Made by a program: the position numbers and the translations under genes. Shown here one piece after another: positions 43,383 to 53,017 of a stretch of DNA of 56,697 bases. The notes below the pieces were generated by a model that was not told where the DNA came from, searched no databases, and saw nothing but the letters and a program-made list of their open reading frames with translations. Source of the DNA: Betaproteobacteria bacterium (GTDB lineage Bacteria; Pseudomonadota; Gammaproteobacteria; Burkholderiales; SG8-39); assembly GCA_005884455.1 (NCBI GenBank), contig VBCH01000212.1, positions 1 to 56,697 on the forward strand, given 5' to 3'. Each line of letters begins with the position of its first letter. Position 1 is the first letter of the stretch.

Positions 43383-46300
43383 ATGACTGCACGCGCCGAT
43401 TTCGACGTTGGGCCCCTTTCCTGGGTCAAGGGCGAGATCGACCACGCCATACAGCGATCCCAGGAAGCGCTGCGCGCGTTCGCGACGAACAGCGCGGATG
43501 CCGCACAGCTTAAGTCGAGCCAATCGCACCTGCACCAGGCACACGGCGCGCTTTCGATCGTCGGTCTGGAAGGCATCACTCGCGTATCCGAGGAGCTTGA
43601 AGGCCTGCTCGCGGGCATCGAAAAGGAGGCTTCCCTTAGGAGGAGCGAAATCTTCCGGCTGATCGAGCGCGCCCTCAACGGAATCCGCACCTACCTCGAT
43701 CAGCTCATGGCGGGCAGCCCCAATCAACCTCTCAGGCTCTATGCCCTGTACCGCGACGTCGTCACCGCGCGCGGCGGGCGTGCCGACCCGACCGATCTCT
43801 ATTATCCGAATCTCACTTTCCGCCCGCCCAAGCGCGAGAAGCTTGCGGGCGCATTCAGGGCAGGCGATTCGGACAAATACCTGCGCGAGCAGCGCGGCCG
43901 CTACCAGCGTGGACTCCTCAAGTGGCTCAAGAACGACGCGAGCGGAGCCGAGGACATGCGCGCCGCCATCGAGGCGATCGAGGCCGCGCAGGGTCCAAGC
44001 TCGCAGCGCGCCTTCTGGTGGGTGTCGCTCGCCTTCTTCGATGCCCTCGCGCACAAGGCGCTGCCCCAGGATGTCGACGCCAAACAGCTGTGCAACCGCA
44101 TCGAGCAACAGATCAAGCGGCTGCTTGAAGGCACGCCGAGCGTCGCCGAGCGGCTGATGCGCGAAGTCCTCTATTACGTGGCTCGCGCCAAACCGGCGAC
44201 CGCGCGCGTGCGCGAAGTGCAGGAAGCCTACCATCTGAGCCAGACCATCCCGGCGCCTGGGAGCGACGGCGACACGATCGAGGAAAATCCGGAGCTGAAG
44301 TCGGCACGCGAGCACCTCACTCATGCGAAGGATGCCTGGAACAAGTTCGCATCGGGCAATCCTCCGTCGCTGCTCGCATTCCGCGACAGTGCGGCCGGAC
44401 TCAGGGATGACTCCGACCAACTGGGCAACGCAGATCTCGCCGGGCTCGCCGGGGAAGTCGCCGAGGTCGCCGCGTGGCTCACCTCGAACCGCGAAAACAT
44501 GAGCGAGGCGGTCGCGCTCGAAGTCGCAACGGCGCTCCTGCTGCTCGAAAATGCGCTTGCCGGTCTCGCGCATCTCTCCGGCGAGTTTGCCCAGCAGGCG
44601 CAACTCCTGCGCTCGCGGCTTGAGGATTGCATGCTCGGCAAGCTCCGGCGCAGCGCACCGGAGATCCCCTTGCTCGACGAGATGTCGCGCAAGGCACAGG
44701 AACGACTGTTGATGAACCAGGTTGTCTCGGAAATGCGCGCCAACCTGCGCACCATCGAGCAGGTTCTGGACACCTTCTTCCGTGATCAGTCGAAGCGCGA
44801 TGAGCTCGCGTCGCTCGACAAGCCCGTGCACCAGCTGCTCGGAGCGCTCGAGATGCTGGGCGAGCAGCGCGCGCGCGAATCCCTGGCTGCGGTCGCGGAT
44901 GAGATCCGCCGTTTCTCTGGCGCGGCCGACAGCGCGGGCCCGAAGGATTTCGAGCGTATCGCCCAGATTCTCTCGGGCCTCGGTTTTTACATCGAGAGCC
45001 TGGCCCACGGCAAAATTGACTTTGAAGCCGCGATGCAGCCGATCGCGGCGGTAAGAAAGGAGGAAGCCGACGCCGCTCAGCCAGTCGCCACCGTCGAAGC
45101 GCAGGTCGCCGAGCAGCAGCGCGAGACGGCGAGTCTGTACGAGGAATGGAAGACCAAACCCGAAGACGGAGTCCTTCGGGCCGAACTGAAGAAAAACCTC
45201 GCCGCGCTCCAGAAAGACGCGGGACTCATTGCCGACCAGAAGCTGGAAGATTCCGCGGGGAGGGCCCTCAGAGCCCTCGACAAGACGAGCACCATGCCGC
45301 TTACGCCATTCCTCAAGGAAGCCATCGAGAAAATCACGGCAGCGGCGCCCTCTCCATCTCCTGAAGCCGCCAAGCTTATCGACGCGAGCGCCGAGGCGAT
45401 CGACGCCGAGCTCCTAGGAGTCTACCTGGAGGAGTCCGACGAGGTGCTCGCAACGATCCGGGAGCACCTCGATACGGTGCGCGAACAGCACGCCAACAAG
45501 GAAGCGCTCACGACGATCCGTCGCGGGTTCCACACCTTGAAAGGCAGCGGACGCATGGTAGGCCTCATGCGCCTCGGGGAAGCCGCCTGGGCCGTCGAGC
45601 AGACTATGAACGTGTGGGTGCAGGAAGAACGTGCCGCAACGCCGGCACTGCTGCAGCTGATTGGCCTCGCGCACGGTTATTTTTCCGACAACGTCAAGCG
45701 CCTCAAGGTGGGCGGAGTCTCGAGCGATGAGCGTTCGCTCGTCGCGGCCGCGGAACGCGTGCGTCGGGGCGAAGCCACCGAGGAGGCCTCTCACGAGGCG
45801 CCCGGAGCAACCCCGGTCCCGGCGGCCGAACGTGCCCCTTCGGCACGCGCCGCGTTCGCGCCCGCGACGGCAGCCCCCGCTTCGGTCGCGCCGGCGGAAC
45901 CCGAGGAGTTCGTCCAACTCGGCGAACACCGAGTCTCGACGACGCTTTTCGCCATTTTCAGCGGGGAGGCGCGCGCGCACGTTATCGCGATCAGGGAGGA
46001 GCACGAGACGCTGCGCCAGCACGGCGTGGTCAGCGACGGCTTGCTGCGCGCGGTACACACGCTCGCGGGCACCTCGGGGACGGTGAAGATCTCGGCCCTC
46101 TCGGATCTTGGCTACGCGCTGGAGAAGGCCCTGCAAAAACTCGCGACGAGCGAGCTTTCCGAGGACGAACAATCCCTGGTCGGAGATGCGATCGACACGA
46201 TCGAGGCAATGGTTGCGAGCGTGGTCGAATTGCGCGTGCCACGAGCCGTCCCGGAGCTCGTCGCGCGCCTGGAGCGCATCGGAGAGCAGGCGGACGTCTC

Positions 46301-48746
46301 TCAGGAATCGACGACGCCCGAGGAAAGGGAGCCGGCTCCTCTGCCTTCGCCGACCCGCCAAACGCAGAGCGGTGCGGCCGAAGAGCTCGCGGAAACCGAG
46401 GCAGGCGACCGTTCCCTGGATGACCTCGATCTGGACGTTACGCTCGAGCGCCGGCAGCGGCGGCTCGACGACGACATCGATCCCGAGCTCCTGCAGATCT
46501 TCATCGACGAAGGCCAGGAGCTGGTTCCCGCAGTAGGCGCGGCGATGCGCGACTGGCGCGACAATCGAGATAATCCAACGCTCGGCCAAGGCCTGCAACG
46601 CGTGCTGCATACCCTGAAAGGGAGCGCGCGCATGGCGGGAGCCATGGCGCTGGGCGAGCTGACGCACCACATGGAGACGCGCGTCGAGAACGCCATGTCG
46701 GTCAAGGTGCTGCCCGCGGGCCTGTTTGAAGAGTTGGAGACGTCGTGGGATCGCATGGGTGTCCTGTTCGAGCAGCTGCAGAAGCCCCGCGGGCCCGAAG
46801 AAAGCCTCTCCATGGCGGTGGCCTCGAAGCCGGCAGACGTCGCCATCGAGACGTCCGAGGCGACGCCCGAGGCCGCGCCCCAGGCCGCGGCGAAGGCGAT
46901 ACCGCTTGCCGAGCGCGAATTGCAGCCGAAGGCGCTGCTGCGGGTGCGCGCGGACATCGTCGACCGGCTGGTCAACGAGGCGGGCGAAGTCGCCATCGCG
47001 CGCAGCCGGATCGAAGGCGAAATGCGCGCGCTCAAGGCGGCCATGCAGGAACTCACCGACAACGTCGCGCGATTGCGCGCGCAGCTGCGCGAGATCGAAA
47101 TCCAGGCGGAGTCGCAGATGCAATCGCGCCTGGAACTCGCCAAGGAGTCGATGCGTGAATTCGACCCGCTCGAGTTCGATCGCTTCACTCGTTTCCAGGA
47201 AGTGACGCGGCTGATGGCGGAAAGCGTGAGCGACGTGTCGACCGTGCACGGAAACCTCGTCAATGCCGTGGACGAGACCGATAAGGCGCTGCTCGCGCAG
47301 GCGCGGCTCAACCGTGACCTGCAGCAGGACCTGATGCGCGTGCGCATGGTTCCGTTCGGCAGCCTCCAGGAACGCCTTTACCGCATCGTGCGCCAGACCG
47401 CGAAGGAAGTCGGAAAGCGCGCCAATCTGGATATCAAAGGCACCCAGGTCGAGCTCGACCGCTCGGTGCTCGAGCGCATCACCGGACCGTTCGAGCACCT
47501 GCTGCGCAACGCCGTCACCCACGGCATCGAGGCGCCCGACAAACGCCGGGCCGCGGCCAAGCCGGAAATCGGCGAAATTCGCCTCGAGCTGAAACAGGAA
47601 GGCAACGAAGTGCAGCTCTCGCTGTCCGATGACGGCGGGGGTCTCGCGATCGACCGGATCCGCGAGAAAGCGATCGAAAAAGGCTTGATTGGGCCCGATA
47701 CGACGCTCTCGGAGGCCGAGATCGCCGATTTCATTTTCCAAGCGGGATTCTCCACCGCCACCGAGGTCTCGCAGGTGGCCGGGCGCGGCGTCGGCATGGA
47801 CGTGGTGCGCAGCGAAGTCGCCGCGCTTGGCGGACGCGTGGAGATGCGCTTCACGCGGGGGCAGGGCACGCGCTTCACCATCTACCTGCCGCTTACCCTT
47901 GCCGTGACCCAGACGGTGCTGGTGCGCGCGGGCGCCAAGATCTACGCGATTCCCTCCGTGATGGTCGAACAGGTGCTGCAACTGAGACAGGAGCAACTGG
48001 TTTCCGCCTATGCGTCACGCCAGACCGAATGGCAGGACCGGCGCTACCCGTTCCATTATCTGCCCCACCTCCTCGGGATCTCCGACGCGGTCGCGGAACA
48101 GAAACGCTTCTCCCCGACCCTGTACCTGCGCAGTGGCACCAACGCCATCGCGCTGCACGTGGACGAAATGGTCGGCAGCAACCAGGAAATCGTCGTGAAG
48201 TCGATCGGTCCGCAGCTGCAGCGGGTCACGGGCATCACCGGCGCCACGGTGCTCGGCACGGGCGAGATCGTGCTCATCCTGAATCCGGTGCTGCTCGCGC
48301 TGAAGGAAGTGGCTGCTCGCCCGGCGATCGTTTATGAAGCGCCCAAGCCGCAGGCCGCGGCCACTCAACCAACGATCATGGTGGTCGACGATTCGCTCAC
48401 GGTGCGCAAAGTCACGGGTCGGCTGCTCGAGCGCCATGGCTATCTCGTGGTGACGGCGCGCGACGGCGTCGAAGCGATGGAGAAGCTGTTGGAGGTCGTC
48501 CCCGACGTGATGCTGGTCGACATCGAGATGCCGCGCATGGATGGATTCGATCTCACGCGGAACGTCAGAGCCGACAAGCGCCTCGCCCGGGTGCCGATCA
48601 TCATGATCACCTCGCGCACCGCCGACAAGCACCAGAACTACGCGAAGGAGATCGGCGTCAGCTACTTCCTCGGCAAGCCCTACCAGGAAGACGATCTCAT
48701 CGAGAAAATCTCCGGGTTTCTCAAGGAACGGCGGGCCGCCGCCTGA
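43383..48746 (+). CDS. pilL: Chp-type hybrid histidine kinase PilL/ChpA
   Basis: This 1787-residue hybrid CheA-type kinase has a large N-terminal region (about 1-660) containing weakly conserved Hpt-like helices. Three Hpt domains follow with phospho-His H717 (RGFHTLKGSGRMVG), H892 (AVHTLAGTSG) and H1076 (VLHTLKGSARMAG). Then come the dimerisation and ATPase domains (LVNEAGEVAIARSRIEGEM, FEHLLRNAVTHGIEAP, VAGRGVGMDVVRSEVAALGG), a CheW-like domain, and a C-terminal receiver with phospho-Asp D1713 (MLVDIEMPRMDGFD). It phosphorylates PilG/PilH on signals from PilJ. Number and layout of Hpt domains vary between species; the first 660 residues need profile searches. Confidence 0.92.
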   Translation: MTARADFDVGPLSWVKGEIDHAIQRSQEALRAFATNSADAAQLKSSQSHLHQAHGALSIVGLEGITRVSEELEGLLAGIEKEASLRRSEIFRLIERALNGIRTYLDQLMAGSPNQPLRLYALYRDVVTARGGRADPTDLYYPNLTFRPPKREKLAGAFRAGDSDKYLREQRGRYQRGLLKWLKNDASGAEDMRAAIEAIEAAQGPSSQRAFWWVSLAFFDALAHKALPQDVDAKQLCNRIEQQIKRLLEGTPSVAERLMREVLYYVARAKPATARVREVQEAYHLSQTIPAPGSDGDTIEENPELKSAREHLTHAKDAWNKFASGNPPSLLAFRDSAAGLRDDSDQLGNADLAGLAGEVAEVAAWLTSNRENMSEAVALEVATALLLLENALAGLAHLSGEFAQQAQLLRSRLEDCMLGKLRRSAPEIPLLDEMSRKAQERLLMNQVVSEMRANLRTIEQVLDTFFRDQSKRDELASLDKPVHQLLGALEMLGEQRARESLAAVADEIRRFSGAADSAGPKDFERIAQILSGLGFYIESLAHGKIDFEAAMQPIAAVRKEEADAAQPVATVEAQVAEQQRETASLYEEWKTKPEDGVLRAELKKNLAALQKDAGLIADQKLEDSAGRALRALDKTSTMPLTPFLKEAIEKITAAAPSPSPEAAKLIDASAEAIDAELLGVYLEESDEVLATIREHLDTVREQHANKEALTTIRRGFHTLKGSGRMVGLMRLGEAAWAVEQTMNVWVQEERAATPALLQLIGLAHGYFSDNVKRLKVGGVSSDERSLVAAAERVRRGEATEEASHEAPGATPVPAAERAPSARAAFAPATAAPASVAPAEPEEFVQLGEHRVSTTLFAIFSGEARAHVIAIREEHETLRQHGVVSDGLLRAVHTLAGTSGTVKISALSDLGYALEKALQKLATSELSEDEQSLVGDAIDTIEAMVASVVELRVPRAVPELVARLERIGEQADVSQESTTPEEREPAPLPSPTRQTQSGAAEELAETEAGDRSLDDLDLDVTLERRQRRLDDDIDPELLQIFIDEGQELVPAVGAAMRDWRDNRDNPTLGQGLQRVLHTLKGSARMAGAMALGELTHHMETRVENAMSVKVLPAGLFEELETSWDRMGVLFEQLQKPRGPEESLSMAVASKPADVAIETSEATPEAAPQAAAKAIPLAERELQPKALLRVRADIVDRLVNEAGEVAIARSRIEGEMRALKAAMQELTDNVARLRAQLREIEIQAESQMQSRLELAKESMREFDPLEFDRFTRFQEVTRLMAESVSDVSTVHGNLVNAVDETDKALLAQARLNRDLQQDLMRVRMVPFGSLQERLYRIVRQTAKEVGKRANLDIKGTQVELDRSVLERITGPFEHLLRNAVTHGIEAPDKRRAAAKPEIGEIRLELKQEGNEVQLSLSDDGGGLAIDRIREKAIEKGLIGPDTTLSEAEIADFIFQAGFSTATEVSQVAGRGVGMDVVRSEVAALGGRVEMRFTRGQGTRFTIYLPLTLAVTQTVLVRAGAKIYAIPSVMVEQVLQLRQEQLVSAYASRQTEWQDRRYPFHYLPHLLGISDAVAEQKRFSPTLYLRSGTNAIALHVDEMVGSNQEIVVKSIGPQLQRVTGITGATVLGTGEIVLILNPVLLALKEVAARPAIVYEAPKPQAAATQPTIMVVDDSLTVRKVTGRLLERHGYLVVTARDGVEAMEKLLEVVPDVMLVDIEMPRMDGFDLTRNVRADKRLARVPIIMITSRTADKHQNYAKEIGVSYFLGKPYQEDDLIEKISGFLKERRAAA

Positions 48747-48758
48747 TAATCCCGGGCC

Positions 48759-48779
48759 CCGCGCGACGCCGGCGCGCGG
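48759..48779 (+). terminator. GC-rich hairpin after pilL
   Basis: CCGCGCG (48759-48765) and CGCGCGG (48773-48779) form a perfect 7-bp stem with a 7-nt loop, 12 bp after the pilL stop. No T-run follows, so it may need Rho or only slow the polymerase before the yqgE promoter. Confidence 0.45.
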
Positions 48780-48786
48780 CGCAAAA

Positions 48787-48816
48787 TTGTGCGCGACCTT
48801 GCCGAGGGATTACAAT
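48787..48816 (+). promoter_or_regulatory. Candidate promoter of the yqgE-pyr operon
   Basis: TTGTGC (48787-48792) and TACAAT (48811-48816) are 18 bp apart, matching 4/6 and 5/6 consensus positions. Transcription would start near 48823, leaving a very short leader before the ATG at 48831 and no visible Shine-Dalgarno. Confidence 0.4.
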
Positions 48817-48830
48817 ACGGACTCGCCTCC

Positions 48831-49391
48831 ATGGCCCAGGTCAATCTCACCAACCATTTCTTGATCGCCATGCCCAACATGGTCGATCCCTATTTTGCCC
48901 GCAGCCTGACGTTCATCTGCGAGCACAATGACCAGGGGGCGCTAGGCGTGGTGGTCAACCGCCCGATCGAGATGACCCTGGGCGCTTTGTTCGACCGCTT
49001 GAGCCTGCGGCTGACTTCTCAGATTCTGGTGAATGAGCCGGTGTATTTCGGCGGGCCGGTGCAAACCGACCGCGGCTTTGTCCTGCACCAGCCGCTTGGC
49101 GAGTGGCAATCCACCCTTGCGGTGCGCGGCAAGATGGGTCTTACCACCTCCAAGGACATTCTGGAAGCGGTCGGTCAGGGCGGCGGCCCGCACAAGCTCC
49201 TCGTCACGCTCGGCTACGCGGGTTGGGCGGCTGGGCAGCTCGAGAACGAGATCAAGCAGAACGCCTGGCTCACGGTCGAGGCCAAGGATGGGATCATTTT
49301 CGATACGCCGACAGAGGAACGCCTGCCCGCGGCGATGAAGCTGCTCGGCGTCGACTTCGCCAGATTGTCCGAGGAGGCAGGGCACGCGTGA
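48831..49391 (+). CDS. YqgE/AlgH (UPF0301) family protein
   Basis: This 186-residue UPF0301 protein opens [20 protein letters not shown] and contains [37 protein letters not shown] and [15 protein letters not shown], all conserved family blocks. Its molecular role is still unclear; AlgH affects alginate in Pseudomonas. It nearly always precedes ruvX in proteobacteria, as here, where the stop overlaps the ruvX GTG. The ATG at 48831 matches the family start. Confidence 0.93.
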   Translation: MAQVNLTNHFLIAMPNMVDPYFARSLTFICEHNDQGALGVVVNRPIEMTLGALFDRLSLRLTSQILVNEPVYFGGPVQTDRGFVLHQPLGEWQSTLAVRGKMGLTTSKDILEAVGQGGGPHKLLVTLGYAGWAAGQLENEIKQNAWLTVEAKDGIIFDTPTEERLPAAMKLLGVDFARLSEEAGHA

Positions 49392-49843
49392 GCGAGGCGG
49401 CCGTGGCCCCGTCAAAGGTCTCCGGCCACACCGTACTTGCTTTCGATTTCGGAGCGCGCTGGATCGGCGTTGCGGTGGGTGACACCGAAACGCGACTCGC
49501 CAATCCCCTGGGAATGTTCGAGGCGTCAGGCGCCAGCCGGTGCATGGCGGAGGTCGAAACGCTCGTGCGCGAATGGCGCCCCGAACTGCTGGTAGTCGGC
49601 CTGCCGCTCGCGATGGACGGCGGCGAACACGACATGACGCGGCGCGCGCGGCGCTTCGCGCGCCGGCTCGAGGCGCGCTTCAGGCTCCCGGTGGAACTCA
49701 CCGACGAGAGGCTCTCCTCGACCGCCGCCGAAGAAACATTCCGCAAAAGCGGCCTCGGCGGGCGCAAGCGCAAGCAGACGGTGCACGCCCTCGCCGCTCA
49801 AATCATCCTGCAGAGTTATCTGGATGGACCTCCCAGACGCTGA
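49388..49843 (+). CDS. ruvX: RuvX/YqgF-type putative Holliday-junction resolvase or pre-16S nuclease
   Basis: This 151-residue RNase H-fold protein has catalytic-type acids in [16 protein letters not shown] (first Asp), [20 protein letters not shown] and [12 protein letters not shown]. Members process 16S rRNA 5' ends and were first described as Holliday-junction resolvase-like. GTG at 49388 overlaps the yqgE stop. The C-terminus, [14 protein letters not shown], is typical. It overlaps the pyrR start by 20 bp. Confidence 0.92.
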   Translation: MSEAAVAPSKVSGHTVLAFDFGARWIGVAVGDTETRLANPLGMFEASGASRCMAEVETLVREWRPELLVVGLPLAMDGGEHDMTRRARRFARRLEARFRLPVELTDERLSSTAAEETFRKSGLGGRKRKQTVHALAAQIILQSYLDGPPRR

Positions 49844-50330
49844 AGCGCTGTGTGGTGAGCTCGCGCGGAAGCTCCGCGCAGGCGTTACCGAATCCACCGG
49901 GCTCGTCGGCATCCGCACGGGCGGCGCCTGGCTTGCCGAGCGTCTGCACCGGGAGCTGAAGGTCTCGACGCCGATGGGCACGCTCGACATCTCCTTCTAT
50001 CGCGACGATTTCGACGTCGCCGGACTCCACCACCAGGTGAAGCCTTCCCAGATCCCCTTCGACGTCAACGGACGGCATGTCGTCGTGATCGACGACGTTC
50101 TGTACACTGGGCGCACCGTGCGCGCCGCGATGAACGAGCTGTTCGACTATGGGCGCCCCGGAAAAATTGAGCTTGCAGCGCTGGTCGACCGCGGCGAACG
50201 GCAGCTGCCGATCGCCGCGCAGTACGTCGGCGCCACGCTTTCGGTGCCCTCAGGCAAACTTCTGCGCCTGGCGCGCGACGAGCGCGGCAAATTTTTCTTG
50301 CGACTCTCCGATGCGCAACCCGCAGCTTAA
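49824..50330 (+). CDS. pyrR: PyrR-type bifunctional regulator / uracil phosphoribosyltransferase
   Basis: This 168-residue type I PRTase has the PRPP loop [20 protein letters not shown] near residue 88, plus [16 protein letters not shown] and [10 protein letters not shown] typical of PyrR. In Gram-positives PyrR controls pyr operons through RNA attenuation; in Gram-negatives a homologue lies in the same operon, but an RNA target is usually unproven. It overlaps ruvX by 20 bp and pyrB by 20 bp, so all are likely co-translated. No anti-terminator stem was recognised upstream. Confidence 0.92.
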   Translation: MDLPDAEALCGELARKLRAGVTESTGLVGIRTGGAWLAERLHRELKVSTPMGTLDISFYRDDFDVAGLHHQVKPSQIPFDVNGRHVVVIDDVLYTGRTVRAAMNELFDYGRPGKIELAALVDRGERQLPIAAQYVGATLSVPSGKLLRLARDERGKFFLRLSDAQPAA

Positions 50331-51258
50331 CGGCGACGGAAGCCTCCAGCACCTGCTCACGATCGAGGGGCTCCCGCGCGAGGTCCTCGTGCACATCCTG
50401 GATACGGCTGCGTCCTTCATCGGCGTGACCGAGCGCGAGGTGAAGAAGGTGCCGCTGCTGCGCGGCAAGTTGGTGTTCAACCTGTTCTTCGAAGCGTCGA
50501 CGCGCACGCGCACCACTTTCGAGATCGCCGCGAAGCGCCTGTCTGCCGACGTCATCAACTTGAATATCACCGTATCGTCTTCGACCAAAGGCGAGACCCT
50601 GCTCGACACGGTGGACAACCTTTCCGCGATGCACGCCGACATGTTCGTCGTGCGCCATTCTTCCAGCGGCGCCGCCCACCTGATCGCGAACCACGTCGCC
50701 TCGCATGTGCACGTGATCAACGCGGGCGACGGTCGCCATGCGCACCCGACCCAGGGACTGCTCGACATCTATACCATCCGCCACTACAAGAAGGACTTCA
50801 GCGCGCTCTCGGTCGCCATCGTCGGAGACGTGCTGCATTCGCGCGTGGCGCGCTCGCTGATACACGCGCTCACCACCCTCGGCGCACCCGACGTGCGCGT
50901 GATCGGCCCGAGGACCTTGCTGCCCACGGGGGTCGAGCAGCTCGGCGTCTCCGTGCATCACGACATGCGCGAGGGGCTCGCAGATTGCGACGTCGTGGTG
51001 ATGCTGCGCCTGCAAAACGAGCGCATGAAAGGGCCGCTGCTACCTTCCGCCCAGGAGTTCTTCAAGTCCTACGGCTTGACGCCGCAGAAGCTCGCCCTCG
51101 CCAAGCCCGACGCCATCGTCATGCACCCGGGGCCGATGAATCGGGGCGTCGAGATCGATTCTTCCGTCGCCGACGGCCCGCACTCGGTGATCCTGCCGCA
51201 GGTCACCTTCGGCATCGCCGTGCGCATGGCGGTGATGAGCATCCTCGCCGGAAACTGA
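50311..51258 (+). CDS. pyrB: Aspartate carbamoyltransferase catalytic chain
   Basis: This 315-residue enzyme joins carbamoyl phosphate and aspartate in pyrimidine synthesis. Motifs: [20 protein letters not shown] (carbamoyl-phosphate site), [34 protein letters not shown] and [15 protein letters not shown]. No regulatory chain gene (pyrI) is present, which fits the PyrB-PyrC' assembly of betaproteobacteria and Pseudomonas. The ATG at 50311 lies inside the end of pyrR and matches the family start. Confidence 0.96.
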   Translation: MRNPQLNGDGSLQHLLTIEGLPREVLVHILDTAASFIGVTEREVKKVPLLRGKLVFNLFFEASTRTRTTFEIAAKRLSADVINLNITVSSSTKGETLLDTVDNLSAMHADMFVVRHSSSGAAHLIANHVASHVHVINAGDGRHAHPTQGLLDIYTIRHYKKDFSALSVAIVGDVLHSRVARSLIHALTTLGAPDVRVIGPRTLLPTGVEQLGVSVHHDMREGLADCDVVVMLRLQNERMKGPLLPSAQEFFKSYGLTPQKLALAKPDAIVMHPGPMNRGVEIDSSVADGPHSVILPQVTFGIAVRMAVMSILAGN

Positions 51259-51260
51259 CT

Positions 51261-51737
51261 GTGACGAAACCCGACCCGCCCGCTCTCGATCCCGCACAGG
51301 TGCCCGAGCAGTCGACCACGGGCTACCCGGAGCCGTACAAGAGTCGCGTCGCGGGCCGACACAAGCGGCGCCTCGGCGATGCGGCCGGGCTGAAAAACTT
51401 CGGCGTCAACCTCACGCGGCTTGACCCGGGCGCCGAGTCCTCGATGCGGCACTGGCACTCCAAGCAGGATGAGTTCATCTACGTGCTCGAGGGCGAGCTC
51501 ACGCTCGTCACCGATGCCGGGAGACAGAAGCTCAAGCGCGGAATGGCGGCCGGATTTCCCGCGGGAAAGGCCGACGGACATCAGCTCGTCAACGAGACAA
51601 AGAAGCCCGCGCTCTACCTGGAGATCGGCGATCGCACGCCCGGGGACGGAGCCACCTACGCCGACGTGGACATGGCGGCGCGCCTGGTGGACGGGAAATG
51701 GGTCTTCACGCACAAGGACGGAAGCCACTACAAGTGA
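51261..51737 (+). CDS. Cupin-domain protein embedded in the pyr operon
   Basis: This 158-residue protein has a single cupin barrel with metal-binding pattern HWHSKQDEFIYVLEGELTL (two His and a Glu) and a later His in GKADGHQLVN. The conserved barrel spans about 45-115. Function unknown; the fold serves isomerases, dioxygenases and sugar-binding regulators. It is set between pyrB (3 bp away) and pyrC', whose GTG overlaps its stop, so it is locked into the pyr operon. A role in the same pathway is possible but unproven. Confidence 0.85.
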   Translation: MTKPDPPALDPAQVPEQSTTGYPEPYKSRVAGRHKRRLGDAAGLKNFGVNLTRLDPGAESSMRHWHSKQDEFIYVLEGELTLVTDAGRQKLKRGMAAGFPAGKADGHQLVNETKKPALYLEIGDRTPGDGATYADVDMAARLVDGKWVFTHKDGSHYK

Positions 51738-53011
51738 GCAAGGTCCACATCAAGAACGGCCGCGTGATCGATCCGAAAAACCGGGTCGACGCGAAGCAGG
51801 ACGTTTTCATAGCCGACGGAAAAATCGCCGCGCTCGGCAAGGCTCCGGCGGGTTTTCGCGCCGAGCGCACGATAGCGGCGGATGCGCTCGTCGTCTGTCC
51901 GGGCCTGATCGACCTATCCGCGCGGTTGCGCGAACCGGGTTTCGAATACAAGGCGACGCTAGCCTCGGAAATGCAGGCCGCGGTCGCGGGCGGCGTCACG
52001 AGCCTCGCCTGTCCCCCCGACACCGACCCGCCGCTCGATGAACCGGGCCTGGTGGAAATGCTCAAGCACCGCGCGAGGAGTCTGAATCTCGCACACGTCT
52101 ATCCGCTCGGTGCTCTCACCTGGAAGCTCGGCGGCGAGCGGCTCACCGAGATGGCGGTGCTGCGAGACGCGGGGTGCGTCGCGTTCTCCCACGCCGACAC
52201 GCCGCTTCCGGACACGCAGATGCTGTGGCGCGCGCTCCAATACGCCGCAACCTTCGGCATCGCGGTGTGGCTGCGGCCACAGGACGGGTTTCTCGCACGG
52301 GGCGGCGTGGCTCACGACGGGGAGGTCGCCACCCGCCTCGGTCTACCGGGAATTCCGGCGTTCGCCGAGACCATCGCGCTCGCGACCATCCTGCAGCTCG
52401 TGCGCGCCACGCGCACCCGGGTCCATTTATGCCGTCTTTCCACGGCTGAAGGCGTCGCGATGTTGCGCGCGGCCAAAAAAGAGGGACTGCCCGTCAGCTG
52501 CGACGCGAGCGCTCATCACGCGCACCTCTCGGAAATCGACCTCGGCTACTTCGATTCGCACTGCAACGTGGTCCCGCCGTTCCGGTCCTTGCGCGACCGC
52601 GATGCGCTCCGCGCGGGCCTCGCCGATGGGACGATCGATGCGCTGTGCTCGGATCACGCCCCGGTTGACGAGGACGCGAAGCAGCTGCCTTTCGCCGAAT
52701 CGGAACCGGGGGTGACGGGTCTGGAGCTCCTGTTGCCCCTCACGCTGAAATGGGCCGAGGAGATGCGCGTGGCTCTGCCCGAGGCGCTCGCCACGGTGAC
52801 CTCCAAACCGGCGGCGATCCTCGGCGTGCCGGCGGGCCATATAGCCGCCGGCAGTGACGCGGATGTGTGCGTGTTCGACCCGAGCGCGCAAGTCAAGATC
52901 ACCGCAGATTCCCTGAAGAGCCAGGGAAAGAACACGCCCTTCATCGGCTACGAGCTGCCCGGCCGGGTGCGCTATACCCTGGTCGGCGGGGAGCTCGTGT
53001 ACGAGGCCTAA
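51734..53011 (+). CDS. pyrC': Dihydroorotase-like PyrC' without the HxH metal motif
   Basis: This 425-residue amidohydrolase-fold protein is of the dihydroorotase type. Active enzymes have DxHxHxRxPG at the first strand; here the text is LIDLSARLREPGFEYKAT, so both His are lost. Other metal ligands are also weak, although SDHAPVDEDAK keeps its Asp-His. Such a PyrC' is known in Pseudomonas, where it serves as a structural partner of PyrB in a dodecamer and has no activity. A separate active dihydroorotase must then exist elsewhere. The GTG overlaps the cupin stop. Confidence 0.88.
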   Translation: MSKVHIKNGRVIDPKNRVDAKQDVFIADGKIAALGKAPAGFRAERTIAADALVVCPGLIDLSARLREPGFEYKATLASEMQAAVAGGVTSLACPPDTDPPLDEPGLVEMLKHRARSLNLAHVYPLGALTWKLGGERLTEMAVLRDAGCVAFSHADTPLPDTQMLWRALQYAATFGIAVWLRPQDGFLARGGVAHDGEVATRLGLPGIPAFAETIALATILQLVRATRTRVHLCRLSTAEGVAMLRAAKKEGLPVSCDASAHHAHLSEIDLGYFDSHCNVVPPFRSLRDRDALRAGLADGTIDALCSDHAPVDEDAKQLPFAESEPGVTGLELLLPLTLKWAEEMRVALPEALATVTSKPAAILGVPAGHIAAGSDADVCVFDPSAQVKITADSLKSQGKNTPFIGYELPGRVRYTLVGGELVYEA

Positions 53012-53017
53012 TGGAAA

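Noticed and set aside
41847-45008. Very long minus-strand open frame of over 1000 codons opposite pilJ and pilL
   Set aside because: It is a shadow of the GC-rich plus-strand genes; it spans a gene boundary, has a composition rich in Arg, Leu, Gly and His and no recognisable domain.
45414-47996. Minus-strand open frame of 860 codons opposite pilL
   Set aside because: Antisense shadow of the conserved kinase region; the plus strand holds clear Hpt and CheA motifs.
49824-50330. PyrR-binding RNA attenuator upstream of the pyr operon
   Set aside because: The upstream region is fully coding (ruvX, yqgE) and no antiterminator/terminator pair was recognised.
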